A stretch of DNA of 64,000 bases from Monodelphis domestica (Eukaryota; Chordata; Mammalia; Didelphimorphia; Didelphidae): contig NC_077228.1 in the NCBI RefSeq assembly GCF_027887165.1, forward strand, positions 180,053,697 to 180,117,696, given 5' to 3'. The position numbers and the translations under genes were made by a program. The notes below the pieces were generated by a model. That model was not told the DNA's origin. It made no database searches and was given only the letters and a program-made list of their open reading frames with translations. Below, one piece after another: positions 55,280 through 64,000 of the stretch (the stretch's first letter is position 1; each line of letters starts with the position of its first letter).

Positions 55280-55470
55280 CCACCTCTACCTCAAGGATTG
55301 AAGTATGTGCAAGATTTTATGCTAGGCACTTCTTTCTAGGGCAAGACAAACAACCTTCCTTCAAGAAGTTAATGCACTAATAGGGAATAGATAAGACATA
55401 TACATAAATAATTATGGCAGGTGAAATGTAATAAGGGAAAAGAAAGAGTGCAATAAAAAATAGAGATACA
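55280..55470 (-). mobile_element. L2 3' end fragment
   Basis: TTTTATGCTAGGCACTTCTT and CAAGAAGTTAATGCACTAAT are antisense L2. Confidence 0.5.
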
Positions 55471-55509
55471 GGCACCTAGTCTGTATATCATATATAGTTA
55501 AAATCACTG

Positions 55510-55640
55510 ACAGGCAGTATGGTCAAATAGAAGGCCACCTCGGAATTAGGAAAAACTAAGCTGAGTCTTAACTGGAACACACATTCTGGTTGTGCTACCA
55601 TGGACAAATCAGTCTCTTAGCTCCCCGTGACTAAAAGTAC
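55510..55640 (+). mobile_element. MIR-type SINE relic
   Basis: GGCAGTATGGTCAAATAGAA, then TGTGCTACCATGGACAAATC, in MIR sense order. Confidence 0.6.
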
Positions 55641-56221
55641 GAATTACAGATTTGCATTGAAGGAAGGAATTTTCACACTCTAAATGCATGAAATCATAGG
55701 TTGGGTTCAAACAAAAAAAAAATTACTGACTACTTTTGATTTGCTACCCACTTCTCTCAAGCACGAGTTTATCACTAATTTTGTCGCTTAATTATATTTA
55801 ATTTAATCTTTTATATTGTGTTGCTTTGTTCTCTAACTCATGGGTGCCAGTCTTTTCCTTAGGTCGCTAGCAGGCACACCCAATACGCCCAACAGGCGCC
55901 GAATACGTCGGCTGTTGCTAGAACTGCACAGAATACATCAGAATACGACATAGGTGCCTTATTTTGCTGTGACCATGCTAAAAGAAACTGAATAGTCCCA
56001 GATAATTTGTATTGTGGACACGAGGGTGGAGAAGTGCTGTCAGCAGAAGAGATCGACAAATTCTTCTATTGGTGCTGGCAAGTTCTGCCTACCCCATCTC
56101 ATCCCTTTTCTCCTCCTTCTACCACCCAAACTAGCCTCCCTCTGCAAGCACGGAAAATACGAAAAGCAATACCAAGCTGCTAGATCCCGGGAAAAACGAG
56201 GGAAGATCTCCCTGCACTTAC

Positions 56222-56310
56222 TAGTATAAGAGCCCCGGGAAGTAAACAGAGTCTGGGTAATGTCCTCTCTGGCTGCAGCATCTGAGAGAATTCAAAATTA
56301 AACCCTTGGC
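56222..56310 (-). other. PRR11: Candidate non-coding exon 1 of PRR11
   Basis: The PRR11 ATG sits in a downstream exon, so a non-coding first exon must lie near the shared promoter. On the minus strand a good donor, CTA/gtaagtg, occurs at 56222/56221, just beyond the CCAAT cluster. The upper bound is arbitrary. The next step would be to match a transcript that splices from here to 47049. Confidence 0.35.
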
Positions 56311-56838
56311 ATGGGCGGACCAATCAGAGCCATCATCTCTCTCCATTAGCTTTCCTGTTGAGGAAAGAAGAGAAGGTATTTTGTGATTGGGTGAGACATC
56401 CCCACTCTCTGGCCAATCGAAGTAGTGGCGCTTTTTGTATGAATTAGGTTGTGGGGGAGGTACCCCACCTTTACAAAGTGGCTTATGGAAGTTCTTGTTT
56501 GATTGGCTGAAGTTTCTTCCAAGTCTACCATTAAGAAGCTTGATTCTGCCGAAATTCTGCAATAAAATTGAAAGAAAAAAGTAGGAGCAACCAATAGAAA
56601 AAACGTAGAAGGGACCCAATCCCAATGCGACGTTTTGTGCCTTTGCCCAACAGGAGGGTCTGTTTCATTCTGAGGGAGGGACCCAAGCTCCAATGGGCGG
56701 GCGGCGGTGAAGCGAGAGAGCCAATGGATGTACCGCACTGTGTGACAGCTGTCCAATGGAGATGCTTCATGCTAGCAACGTTTGGGTTCGAGGGCTTAAC
56801 CACTGCCGCCGCCGCCTGAGGAATGTCAACTATTCAAC
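56311..56838. promoter_or_regulatory. Bidirectional PRR11/SKA2 promoter with ten CCAAT boxes
   Basis: CCAAT pentamers (NF-Y core sites) lie on the plus strand at 56320, 56413, 56591, 56616, 56622, 56690, 56721 and 56753, and on the minus strand at 56386-56390 and 56502-56506. No TATA box is evident. The human PRR11-SKA2 pair is known to share a bidirectional, NF-Y-dependent promoter. The arrangement here, with both first exons flanking the cluster, fits that. Confidence 0.8.
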
Positions 56839-56871
56839 ATGGAGGCGGCGGTCACTAAACTGGAAGTGATG
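56839..56871 (+). CDS. SKA2: SKA2 first coding exon (gene continues beyond the window)
   Basis: The exon encodes MEAAVTKLEVM and then donor ATG/gtgagt; human SKA2 starts MEAEVDKLELM and splices at the same residue. SKA2 is a roughly 120-residue coiled-coil subunit of the SKA complex (with SKA1 and SKA3), which couples kinetochores to spindle microtubules in mitosis. Only 11 codons are in this window; I searched 57-64 kb for exon 2 (FQKAESDLDYIQ in human) and did not find it. The open frame that runs from here through the donor is intron read-through. Confidence 0.9.
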
Positions 56872-56899
56872 GTGAGTGTGAAACTAAGGAGATGGATTT

Positions 56900-57793
56900 A
56901 TGCGCTCCTTTTACCAGGAGAAAGGAGGAAGCACAATAGAGCCTCTGGGAATCTCAGGCTGCACAGATACTTGATTCTGCCTTCACCCCCTCCCCAGCTG
57001 AAGGGAGTCGCCACCGCCTGGGCCCGTTTAACCGCCGCGGGGAACAAGTTACATCCGGGGAACGCGGGAAGGAAATGGCGGGAGATGCCGAGGAATCGGG
57101 GCCGTGGGATTCCATCTATCTAGTTGGGGTTCACGAATGGGGTAGCCCTCGCGTTCCCTCCCTCTTGGGGGTAGATGGTGCAACCTGCGTCCCAGATTTC
57201 CCCCTAGAAGGTTTGAATGGATCGGCTCCCGTGTGCCTGTAGAAGGGGCGGGGTTGGTCCATTCACATGCTATGGGGGTTGGAGGGTGGCGGGAGGAATC
57301 GGGGTCCGGAAAGGAGTGGTGATGGGGGCATGGAATGTCTTTCGGGTTGAACCATTTACACTCCTGCAGGGGGACTCCGATAGGCCGATTCGTTTCCTAC
57401 GTGGCCGTTTGACTTGCCTGGTTCACACACAACCTGGAGGGGGCGGAGAGGGGTGGGGCGGGAAGAGAGCTTGTGGATCTGCTCGTGGATCCTACCCCGC
57501 TTGGGGAGGAGGGACCGAAGGAGGCGTGTGCGGGACGGCGGGAAGCAGACTGCACTTTCCCCGCGACCAGAGCCGGTTGGGGGTGGGGCACGGGTCGTAC
57601 CATTCGCTCCCGTTGGGTCGGTTTCATTCATCCCCAGGTGTGAGAGGGAAGGGACTAGATGGGAAGCCACCCCCGCCGAGGAGAGGGGTGACTTTGGGGC
57701 TGAGGAAAAGGTCGCCGAGGTGGGCTGGAGGGGACCAACCTAGGGGCTTTCTCTTTCTCTCTTTCTCTCTTTCTCTCTCTCTCTCTGTCTCTG

Positions 57794-57842
<49 letters not shown>

Positions 57843-58300
57843 TTCTTTCCTCTTTCTCCTTCCCTCCCATTCCTCCCCTCGCTCGTCCTCCCCCGTTCCC
57901 TTGTTTCCTGTGCCTTCCCCTCCCCCACATTCCCCTTCAGTCTGGGGCTGGGGCTGGGGGGGGGGGGCGGTGCGGCGCGCGCTATGCATTGGGGGGAGGG
58001 GATCCTGGGCTTGAACTCTCCTCAGCCTCGCTGGCTTCCCTCCTCTACCGGGAGCTTCTCGGGAGAAACGACCTTCCTTCCCTACCGACCGCCACGCCTC
58101 GCCTCGCCTCGCCTCGCCGTGCTGCTGCTTCGCCCGCTTGGGTGCATGTGCTGCCTTCCCCCTGCGAGCAGCTGCCCAGGCTTCCTTTTGACGCCTTGAT
58201 TGGCTCGAGCCAGGGGGGACCCAGAGAGGAGCAGCACCCCGCTCCCCGCCTCCCTCCCTTCCTTGTCTCCAAATCCCATTGCAGCCCTCTTAGAGCGTTA
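56900..58300. other. CpG island over SKA2 exon 1 and intron 1
   Basis: The sequence is dense in CG dinucleotides compared with the AT-rich surroundings, for example around 57000-57080, 57480-57720 and 57965-58110. A (CT)n tract at 57748-57855 breaks it. Confidence 0.7.
57748..57855. repeat. (CT)n / CTCTGT tract in SKA2 intron 1
   Basis: Over 100 bp of pure pyrimidine except for a central array of TCTGTC hexamers, within the CpG island. Confidence 0.92.
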
Positions 58301-58587
58301 GAAAGGTATTTAACGTGAGGCCTTGGTTAAGATGGGGAGGTGTGGTGGCGCTTAATGTTTTAACTTTTAATCCTCCATCTCTCATGAGCAGTTTTTAAAA
58401 TGTTCACTAACTGGGTAGTTAATTTTGAATAGCGACCATATTAAATAATTAGAAAACTGTTCAGTGAATTATTGTTCTAACCTCGTTTCTCAAACTTTTA
58501 GAGAAACTAATAATGAGAATCACATCACCTTTATCAGCTTCATACTGTGTTCTCAAAAAATGCTTCCAAGTTTGGTAGAGTTTGGTG

Positions 58588-58603
58588 CCCCCCCCCCCCC
58601 CCC
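58588..58603. repeat. Poly(C) run
   Basis: Sixteen consecutive C on the plus strand. Confidence 0.95.
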
Positions 58604-60263
58604 GCAGAGCTTTTTGAAAATGAACTACAATTTTACTTTTCCACAAGAAAGTTATATCAGCTGATGAATATTTTATTCAGTTCCAAATTTTTAAGAATGA
58701 AATGTTACCAAACTTTTAAAGAACATCAGTGTTGATAGCCAAGTACTGCAGCACATAGTGAGGCACTCGTGGCAATACTTAGCATAGAATCATGCTCATC
58801 TTAGGTGCATATTGAGTGTTTGAATTGGGACAACTTTAAACAGGTAAGACTCAAAGATAAAGGGCAAGGATTCTGGCCGAAATTGAATACATTTTAAATA
58901 TATTTTTGAGAAACTGTAGAAAGTAATCTAGCATATGTGAGAGAATAGACTATCCCAAACTTAGGGTGTGGTTTGGAAGACTATGAGGAGTTGGAAGTGG
59001 GAAAAGGGAATGAAGTGAATGCTTGTATAGAAGATGTGCGTGAGCAAATATGAGATAAGAAGAGAGATTTAAGTAGTGGAGAACCTTGGGATGAAAAGTA
59101 TGTTATGATGTGGACTGCAGAAATACTCTGGTATTTCAGCCTATGGTTTATCTGGTACAGGGGGCGAAAATTAACCTCTTTTAAGAGGGCCAATAATTTT
59201 TATTTTAATTTGTGAAAAAAATTATGCTTATTGATTCTCCCTGCCCCCATTCTAAGGTAATTGTGATCATTCTTTCAAGGTTATCACTTTTTAGGTTATG
59301 TTCCAGAAAGAAAGATGGTTTTCATCCTTTGTTGTATTCATGAAAAACTTTCACTTTCTTTGGTTCTCTACTGGATGATGGATCGATTTCTAATCAAAGG
59401 CATTATATAATCCCTCTAGTTTGGTCCTCTTCCATTAAAATTAATTTAGATTCATTTTTAGGTTAGTGAAATTATTTTCATATCAAAAGTTGATAATTTT
59501 ATGTAATTGTTTCAGAAATAATTGTGCTTTTCATTTGTTGAACTAGTAAATTCTTTGAGGAGCTGCATTATTTCTGCATTTTGAGAGATATTTACAAAGG
59601 ACTCTACAGATATAAGTTTTTGTAGATGCAGAAGAATCACTGCAGGTGAGGCAACTGAGGCTGGCTCACAACTTTTGGTTTACTTAGCACATACTTGTTT
59701 GTCTAGCTTTTTCCAATCCCAGCACCTCTCCTAGTAGATCTATGAATCCTTAAAAGAATTTGCCATAATTAAAAAGACCTCTAAGCTATGATACTTCACC
59801 CTAGCAACCACTTTGTAAATTTTTAAATAAAGTTTTGGTAAATGAATTCTGCCAACATAGATGTTACCTCCCTGAATTACTTATGTTTTTGAACAGTTTC
59901 AAGGGTATCTTTAGCAAATCTTGCCAACTGTTAAACTGTTAGAAATTTTCGTTAGGTGAACATTTTTGAGTAATATAAGTGATATTTCACATATGCTTTA
60001 AACTTGTCTTGGCTCTCATTTCCAGTGCCACTTAAGTATCCTGCTTAAGTTTTAATTCTTGCCACCTGTAAATGTGAATGTTGTTTTCCATGCTAAACTT
60101 TTTTTTTCCTCTCCATTTTATTCCTAGCCATTTTAGAATGGTCAAATCATTCTTAATGTTTCTGGGATTAATCCACTTAAAAGCAGTTAAACTCAACACT
60201 GGCAAAAATTTTAAACACCACAGTATAATTAGTGAGTACAATTGCCTCAAAAAAATCAAATTA

Positions 60264-60472
60264 GGGGCAGCTGGGTAGCTCAGTGGATTGAGAACTAGAC
60301 CTAGACACAGAGGTCCTAGTTCAAATTTGATCTCGTATACTCCCCAACTATATGACCCTGGGTAAGTCACTTGACCACAATTAATTGCCTAGCCCTTCCC
60401 GATCTTCTGCCTTGGAACCAATACATAGTGTTGATTCTAAAGCAGAAAGCAAGGGTTTAAATTTTTTTTTCT
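60264..60472 (+). mobile_element. tRNA-derived marsupial SINE
   Basis: Full length, with AAATCAAATTA and AAATCAAATA as left and right target copies. In SKA2 intron 1. Confidence 0.9.
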
Positions 60473-60629
60473 TAAATCAAATAGGTCCTGAAATTTAACA
60501 GCTAAGCCATGATGTTATTTTTTTTTTTATAAATGCATGTTTTCTTATCTGTATTTTTAAGATTGTACAACTTCCAATGTGTGATGTCTTCATTTTTTCT
60601 AATATCTTCCTGTCACATTCTTTTTTTTT

Positions 60630-60770
60630 TTAATTAAGTAACACCCTCTGTCTTAGAATTAATGTTGGTGAAGAATGGTATCTTACACTTGAGTATCATA
60701 TTTGAACTCAGAACCTCCCCTCTTCAGGCCTGGCTGTCTATCCATTGAGCCACATACTGTCCCTAACATT
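60630..60770 (-). mobile_element. tRNA-derived marsupial SINE, internally deleted
   Basis: Minus strand, about 60 bp shorter than its relatives; ends GAGCCACATACTGTCCC. Confidence 0.8.
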
Positions 60771-60874
60771 CTAAATATTTGTTTTTCTCATCCAGATCTT
60801 GGGGACAGAGATGTTTAAGGAATCCTTAATACACTTTTCAAATATGTGTCAAACTTTTTTGGCATCATTATTAT

Positions 60875-60965
60875 TATTGCCCCTTGAGGCAGGTATATAA
60901 CATTTTTGCTTTGCTTTGTATCCCTGGCACTTAATAAGCAGTTAAGAAATGCTTGCTTACTAAGA
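60875..60965 (+). mobile_element. L2 3' end fragment
   Basis: CCTTGAGGCAGGTATATAAC and TATCCCTGGCACTTAATAAG. Confidence 0.55.
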
Positions 60966-61544
60966 CTTCATTTTAAGGTTAGTAAATTCTTCACTTCTAA
61001 GAGCGATGCTGTGTAATAAATATTTTTAGGCTAGTAATACTGCCAACAAACAAATATTGAAGCTAATAACCTTAATTTTAGCCTTCAGAGTAGATATTTT
61101 TACTGAATTTTTATTACTGGATATTGCAAGTAATGCACTTTTAGGAACTACTAGTTTAGTTTCAGTACCTCTTAATCATTTTTGCCCTGTCTTCATTTAG
61201 AGAAAACATCTTTTATGAGGTTAGGATTAGGAAGGTTATAAGGAAATCAGACCGTCTTTAACTTTGTAGATGTTAAGTTTAGATTGTGAGTAGCTTTATT
61301 TATTTTGGAAGTGAGGAAAAACTTATTTTATTTGACTTTTCCCTTTACTTTCTTAAAGATTACATATTTTTAATTGAGTTAGTCTTTGTGTAGGGAATTA
61401 TGATATGTCCTTGCTATCAGATCTTTTTAGTATTTTAAGTTCTTTTCTGTTGATCAAATAATATAATATTTTAAATGGTGTTGCTTCCTCCCCCCCTCAA
61501 AGTTTTGAGTCTGAATCTTGAAAAACATCATGGTTTGTTTTTTT

Positions 61545-61745
61545 GTTTCTTAAACCCTTACCTTTTGTCTAACAATCAATATGAAGTATTGGTTCCAAGA
61601 CAGAAGAGCAGTAAGGGCTAGGCAATTGGAATTAAGTGACTTTCCCAGGGTCACACAGCTTGGAAGTGTCTGAGGTCATATTCGAACCCAGAACCTGGCC
61701 CATCTCCAGGCCTGACTCCATCCACTGAATCACCTAGCTGCCACT
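61545..61745 (-). mobile_element. tRNA-derived marsupial SINE
   Basis: Minus strand, full length; ends CACCTAGCTGCC. Confidence 0.9.
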
Positions 61746-61759
61746 GAATCATGGGTTTT

Positions 61760-63330
61760 AAATGTTTTAGTTCCTATGAAGTTAGAAATAAATCATAATT
61801 TCCCATGTAAAACTGGAATTTTTTTATTTCAAATTACTATAAAAGTCTAGTTGGCAGATAATCTATGAAAAGAAAATGTATAGTATTAATGATATGGTAT
61901 TAACTGAGAGAAAAAGCCTTGCCATACACTTGGATAGCCAAGTGACTTCATCTTCCCAATTATAATAATGGATGTTAACATTTGTAACATTGATGTTAAC
62001 ATTATTTTATGTAATACAAAATTTAAAGAAACTGATTGGTTTTAATGCAGTTGTGAACAGTTTTATCACTTTTATTTAACTGTATTAAGTACAACAGATT
62101 TTATTTCTGCTGAGTAGATTTTATTCTGTAGATAAACGTACATGCCTCAAAGTGGCAATTGAGCAAGATCAAGAAAATAATAGTCTTTAACTCCATTAAT
62201 CAATAAATTTCCAACGTGGTTTATGACTTTAAATAAGTAGCAGGAAATAAGCTAGTAGTGCTTATTGCACAGTACATAATTTTTGATGTTTCCTTAATCT
62301 GTTTTTTCTTTAGTATGATTGGACATCTTATTGACTGAATGGTATTTGTCTAGTGCCCTTTTTATGTTGTACTACTAGTGATCCTGCACAAGAAGCAGTG
62401 CAATGTTAAAAGGGCATTGGCCAGTGATACCAGTCACATTTCTGGGCTCCCACAGCTGCCTTTTGAATGGATTCTTCAGCTTTCTAGTTGGATTAGTTAC
62501 CCTTAAGCAAAGGAAATAGATGACAGTTATGTGAAACCAGGTTTGTCTTCTGCCCATTATTACTTAAATTTGTGGGAAGTGAAAATGCTTTCTTATCATT
62601 AAAATGAGGTGGGGGGTATAGTAGGAAAAGTAGGGAGAAAGAAGTTTAAAATTACTTCAAAGACAGAAAAAACGTACAACTAGCTAGAATATTATACAGG
62701 TTACTCTTTAATAGTGGATATTGACTCATTAAATGCTAAGGAAACTATCACTTGCTTTGTTGCTTTACAGCAAAAGGAAGAACATAGTTATTGATTACCC
62801 GCACCAAACTCTTAGAAAGAGGTGAGATGGTAAGAACTGTGCACTGCAGGAATTTCCAGAAAAATAGGCTGAAAACTAAGAAACTATGTGCATCTTAAAT
62901 GTTTTGCCTATGCATTTAGTTCTTAGTATTTAAAGAGGAGATTCATTGCATAGTAAATAGAGAACAAAAAGTTCAAATTGGGTTGATTTTTGCTGCATTA
63001 ATATAGATCTTAAAAAAACTGAAATATTTTTACAACTTTCATTAGTGGTAATTACTTACCATATGTACTTTGATACCTTGTGACACATTTTAAAAAATTC
63101 CACTCCAAAAGACCTTCTAATAGCATATTAAGAATGGGCAAGTCTTTGTATAACTAAGTTGGCATTTGAGTCCAATTTTTATCTATTTTGAGGTGAAGAT
63201 TTTTTGGTTAGGCCTATTATGGTAATAATATTTTGGGGTTTCTCAAGTCAAAAATGGCAACCTTACTGAAATGTCATAATGCCCTTTGAAACCTCAACTG
63301 GGGACTTGATCTCTATAATATTTCTTATGA
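61760..63330. other. SKA2 intron stretch upstream of MIR301A
   Basis: AT-rich with no recognised interspersed repeat or open frame. It could hold the miRNA's own regulatory sequence, but no motif stands out. Confidence 0.4.
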
Positions 63331-63334
63331 TAAT

Positions 63335-63420
63335 ACTGCTAACGAATGCTCTGACTTTATTGCACTACTGTACTTTACAGCTAGCAGTGCAATAGTATTG
63401 TCAAAGCATCTGAAAGCAGA
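63335..63420 (+). ncRNA. MIR301A: MIR301A precursor hairpin
   Basis: The 86-nt stretch matches the human mir-301a stem-loop as I recall it, with at most the last base changed. The 3p mature miRNA (23 nt, seed AGTGCAA, miR-130/301 family) is at 63385-63407 and the 5p arm at about 63348-63369. The two arms pair around a loop near TGTACTTTACAGC. In mammals this miRNA is intronic in SKA2 and on the same strand, as here. The clustered mir-454 lies further downstream in human and is not in this window. Confidence 0.96.
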
Positions 63421-64000
63421 ATACACAGCAATGTTTTGATTCTTACTTTGTGACTAATGATTCCTTCAAAACTTGTGGGTAATTTTTCACTTAATTTGTA
63501 TGTTTCCTAATTGTACTAGAAAGACATTTGTCATGTATGAAGTTATAATTTTATATATTACTGAAATATGTGATATTAAAATTTTTTAAATTTAAGTATA
63601 CTTAAAATACAACTTTAAAATACTAACATTAAAATGTTTTAGACTTATGTATTTATAAACTTTAATGTTGGAAAGAATGCTATATTTAAAGCTTAATCTG
63701 GCTAAGTTAATGCTAACTCAAAGGAAGCCTTATTTATATGAATTAATTCTGTATAAACTTATTTGTTTTAAAGACTAACAAAAATGTTAATTGAGGTACA
63801 TTGTTTTAATGTCAGTAAAAAGATAAAGGGAACTAAATCTGCAAGTCTATATGGTGTCACCTCACTTAAAAAAAATTGGTATATTGTAAAAAGACTTTGT
63901 TTTGCTTCCATAAAAGCATCTTTTCTCTTCCTTATTATGAAAATGGCATCATAATCTTAATCCCTATTGAAGTAACTTTTGAAATTTTATTTTGGATAAT

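Larger units (their letters stand above)
56872..64000 (+). other. SKA2: SKA2 intron 1 (5' part)
   Basis: The GT-rich CpG-island part runs to about 58.3 kb. Beyond that is AT-rich sequence with three SINE copies, an L2 end and the MIR301A hairpin. Several long open frames in 57.2-58.3 kb come from GC-rich and (CT)n sequence and resemble no protein I know. Confidence 0.75.

Noticed and set aside
56221-56803. Minus-strand frames of 90 to 136 codons across the shared promoter
   Set aside because: They overlap the CCAAT array and differ in frame; PRR11 coding starts at 47044 and no similarity is seen.
56839-57123. A 94-codon frame starting at the SKA2 ATG
   Set aside because: Only the first 11 codons are SKA2; the rest runs through a consensus GT donor into the intron.
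57217-58014. A 265-codon plus-strand frame and its minus-strand partners in the SKA2 CpG island
   Set aside because: They consist of GC-rich sequence and a Ser/Leu or Arg/Glu run from the (CT)n tract, with no similarity to any family.
1-64000. CRISPR arrays, operons or other prokaryotic systems
   Set aside because: Spliced mammalian genes, SINEs and LINEs throughout; no regular spacer arrays exist.
63335-64000. The mir-454 hairpin next to MIR301A
   Set aside because: Its mature sequence is not in the window; in human it is several kilobases further along SKA2.

Overview
This is nuclear DNA from a marsupial mammal. The marsupial call rests on about nineteen tRNA-derived SINE copies of the MAR1/WALLSI/WSINE type, marsupial-type L1 copies, a class I LTR family and an RTE-tail SINE, around multi-exon protein genes whose products read like their human orthologues. 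The species cannot be fixed from the sequence alone.

Three host genes are present in the order known from human 17q22, shown here inverted. SMG8 (minus strand, coding exons 9235 to 4300, 1025 codons) is complete. PRR11 (minus strand, coding exons 47044 to 22225, 381 codons in nine coding exons) is complete for coding sequence and was assembled by hand from splice sites and similarity. SKA2 (plus strand) contributes only its first coding exon, 56839-56871, and the start of a long intron 1 that runs to the window end. PRR11 and SKA2 are divergent and share a CpG-rich promoter with ten CCAAT boxes. SKA2 intron 1 carries the microRNA gene MIR301A at 63335-63420.

Layout: 1-4.2 kb SMG8 downstream flank with L2, L1, SINE and RTE-tail repeats; 4.3-9.3 kb SMG8; 9.3-22.2 kb intergenic, with MIR/L2 relics, a rearranged L1 (10.1-12.6 kb), a 3.1-kb Charlie-like hAT DNA transposon with a broken transposase (13.7-16.9 kb), a long antisense L2 and two L1 3' ends; 22.2-47.0 kb PRR11, with introns loaded with antisense L1s and solo LTRs; 47-56.2 kb PRR11 intron 1, mostly L2, MIR and SINE; 56.3-58.3 kb shared promoter and CpG island; 58.3-64 kb SKA2 intron 1.

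All three genes serve cell division or RNA quality control. SMG8 restrains the SMG1 kinase in nonsense-mediated decay. PRR11 is a late S to G2/M factor. SKA2 is a kinetochore protein. The shared CCAAT-rich promoter fits cell-cycle co-expression of PRR11 and SKA2. I found no wholly new gene system. The most unusual items are structural: an intron that is almost entirely one L1 inserted within about 20 nt of a splice donor, a GC-AG intron in PRR11, an unassigned 301-bp insert bounded by a 13-bp direct repeat and a 19-bp inverted repeat, and one target site used twice by retroposons.
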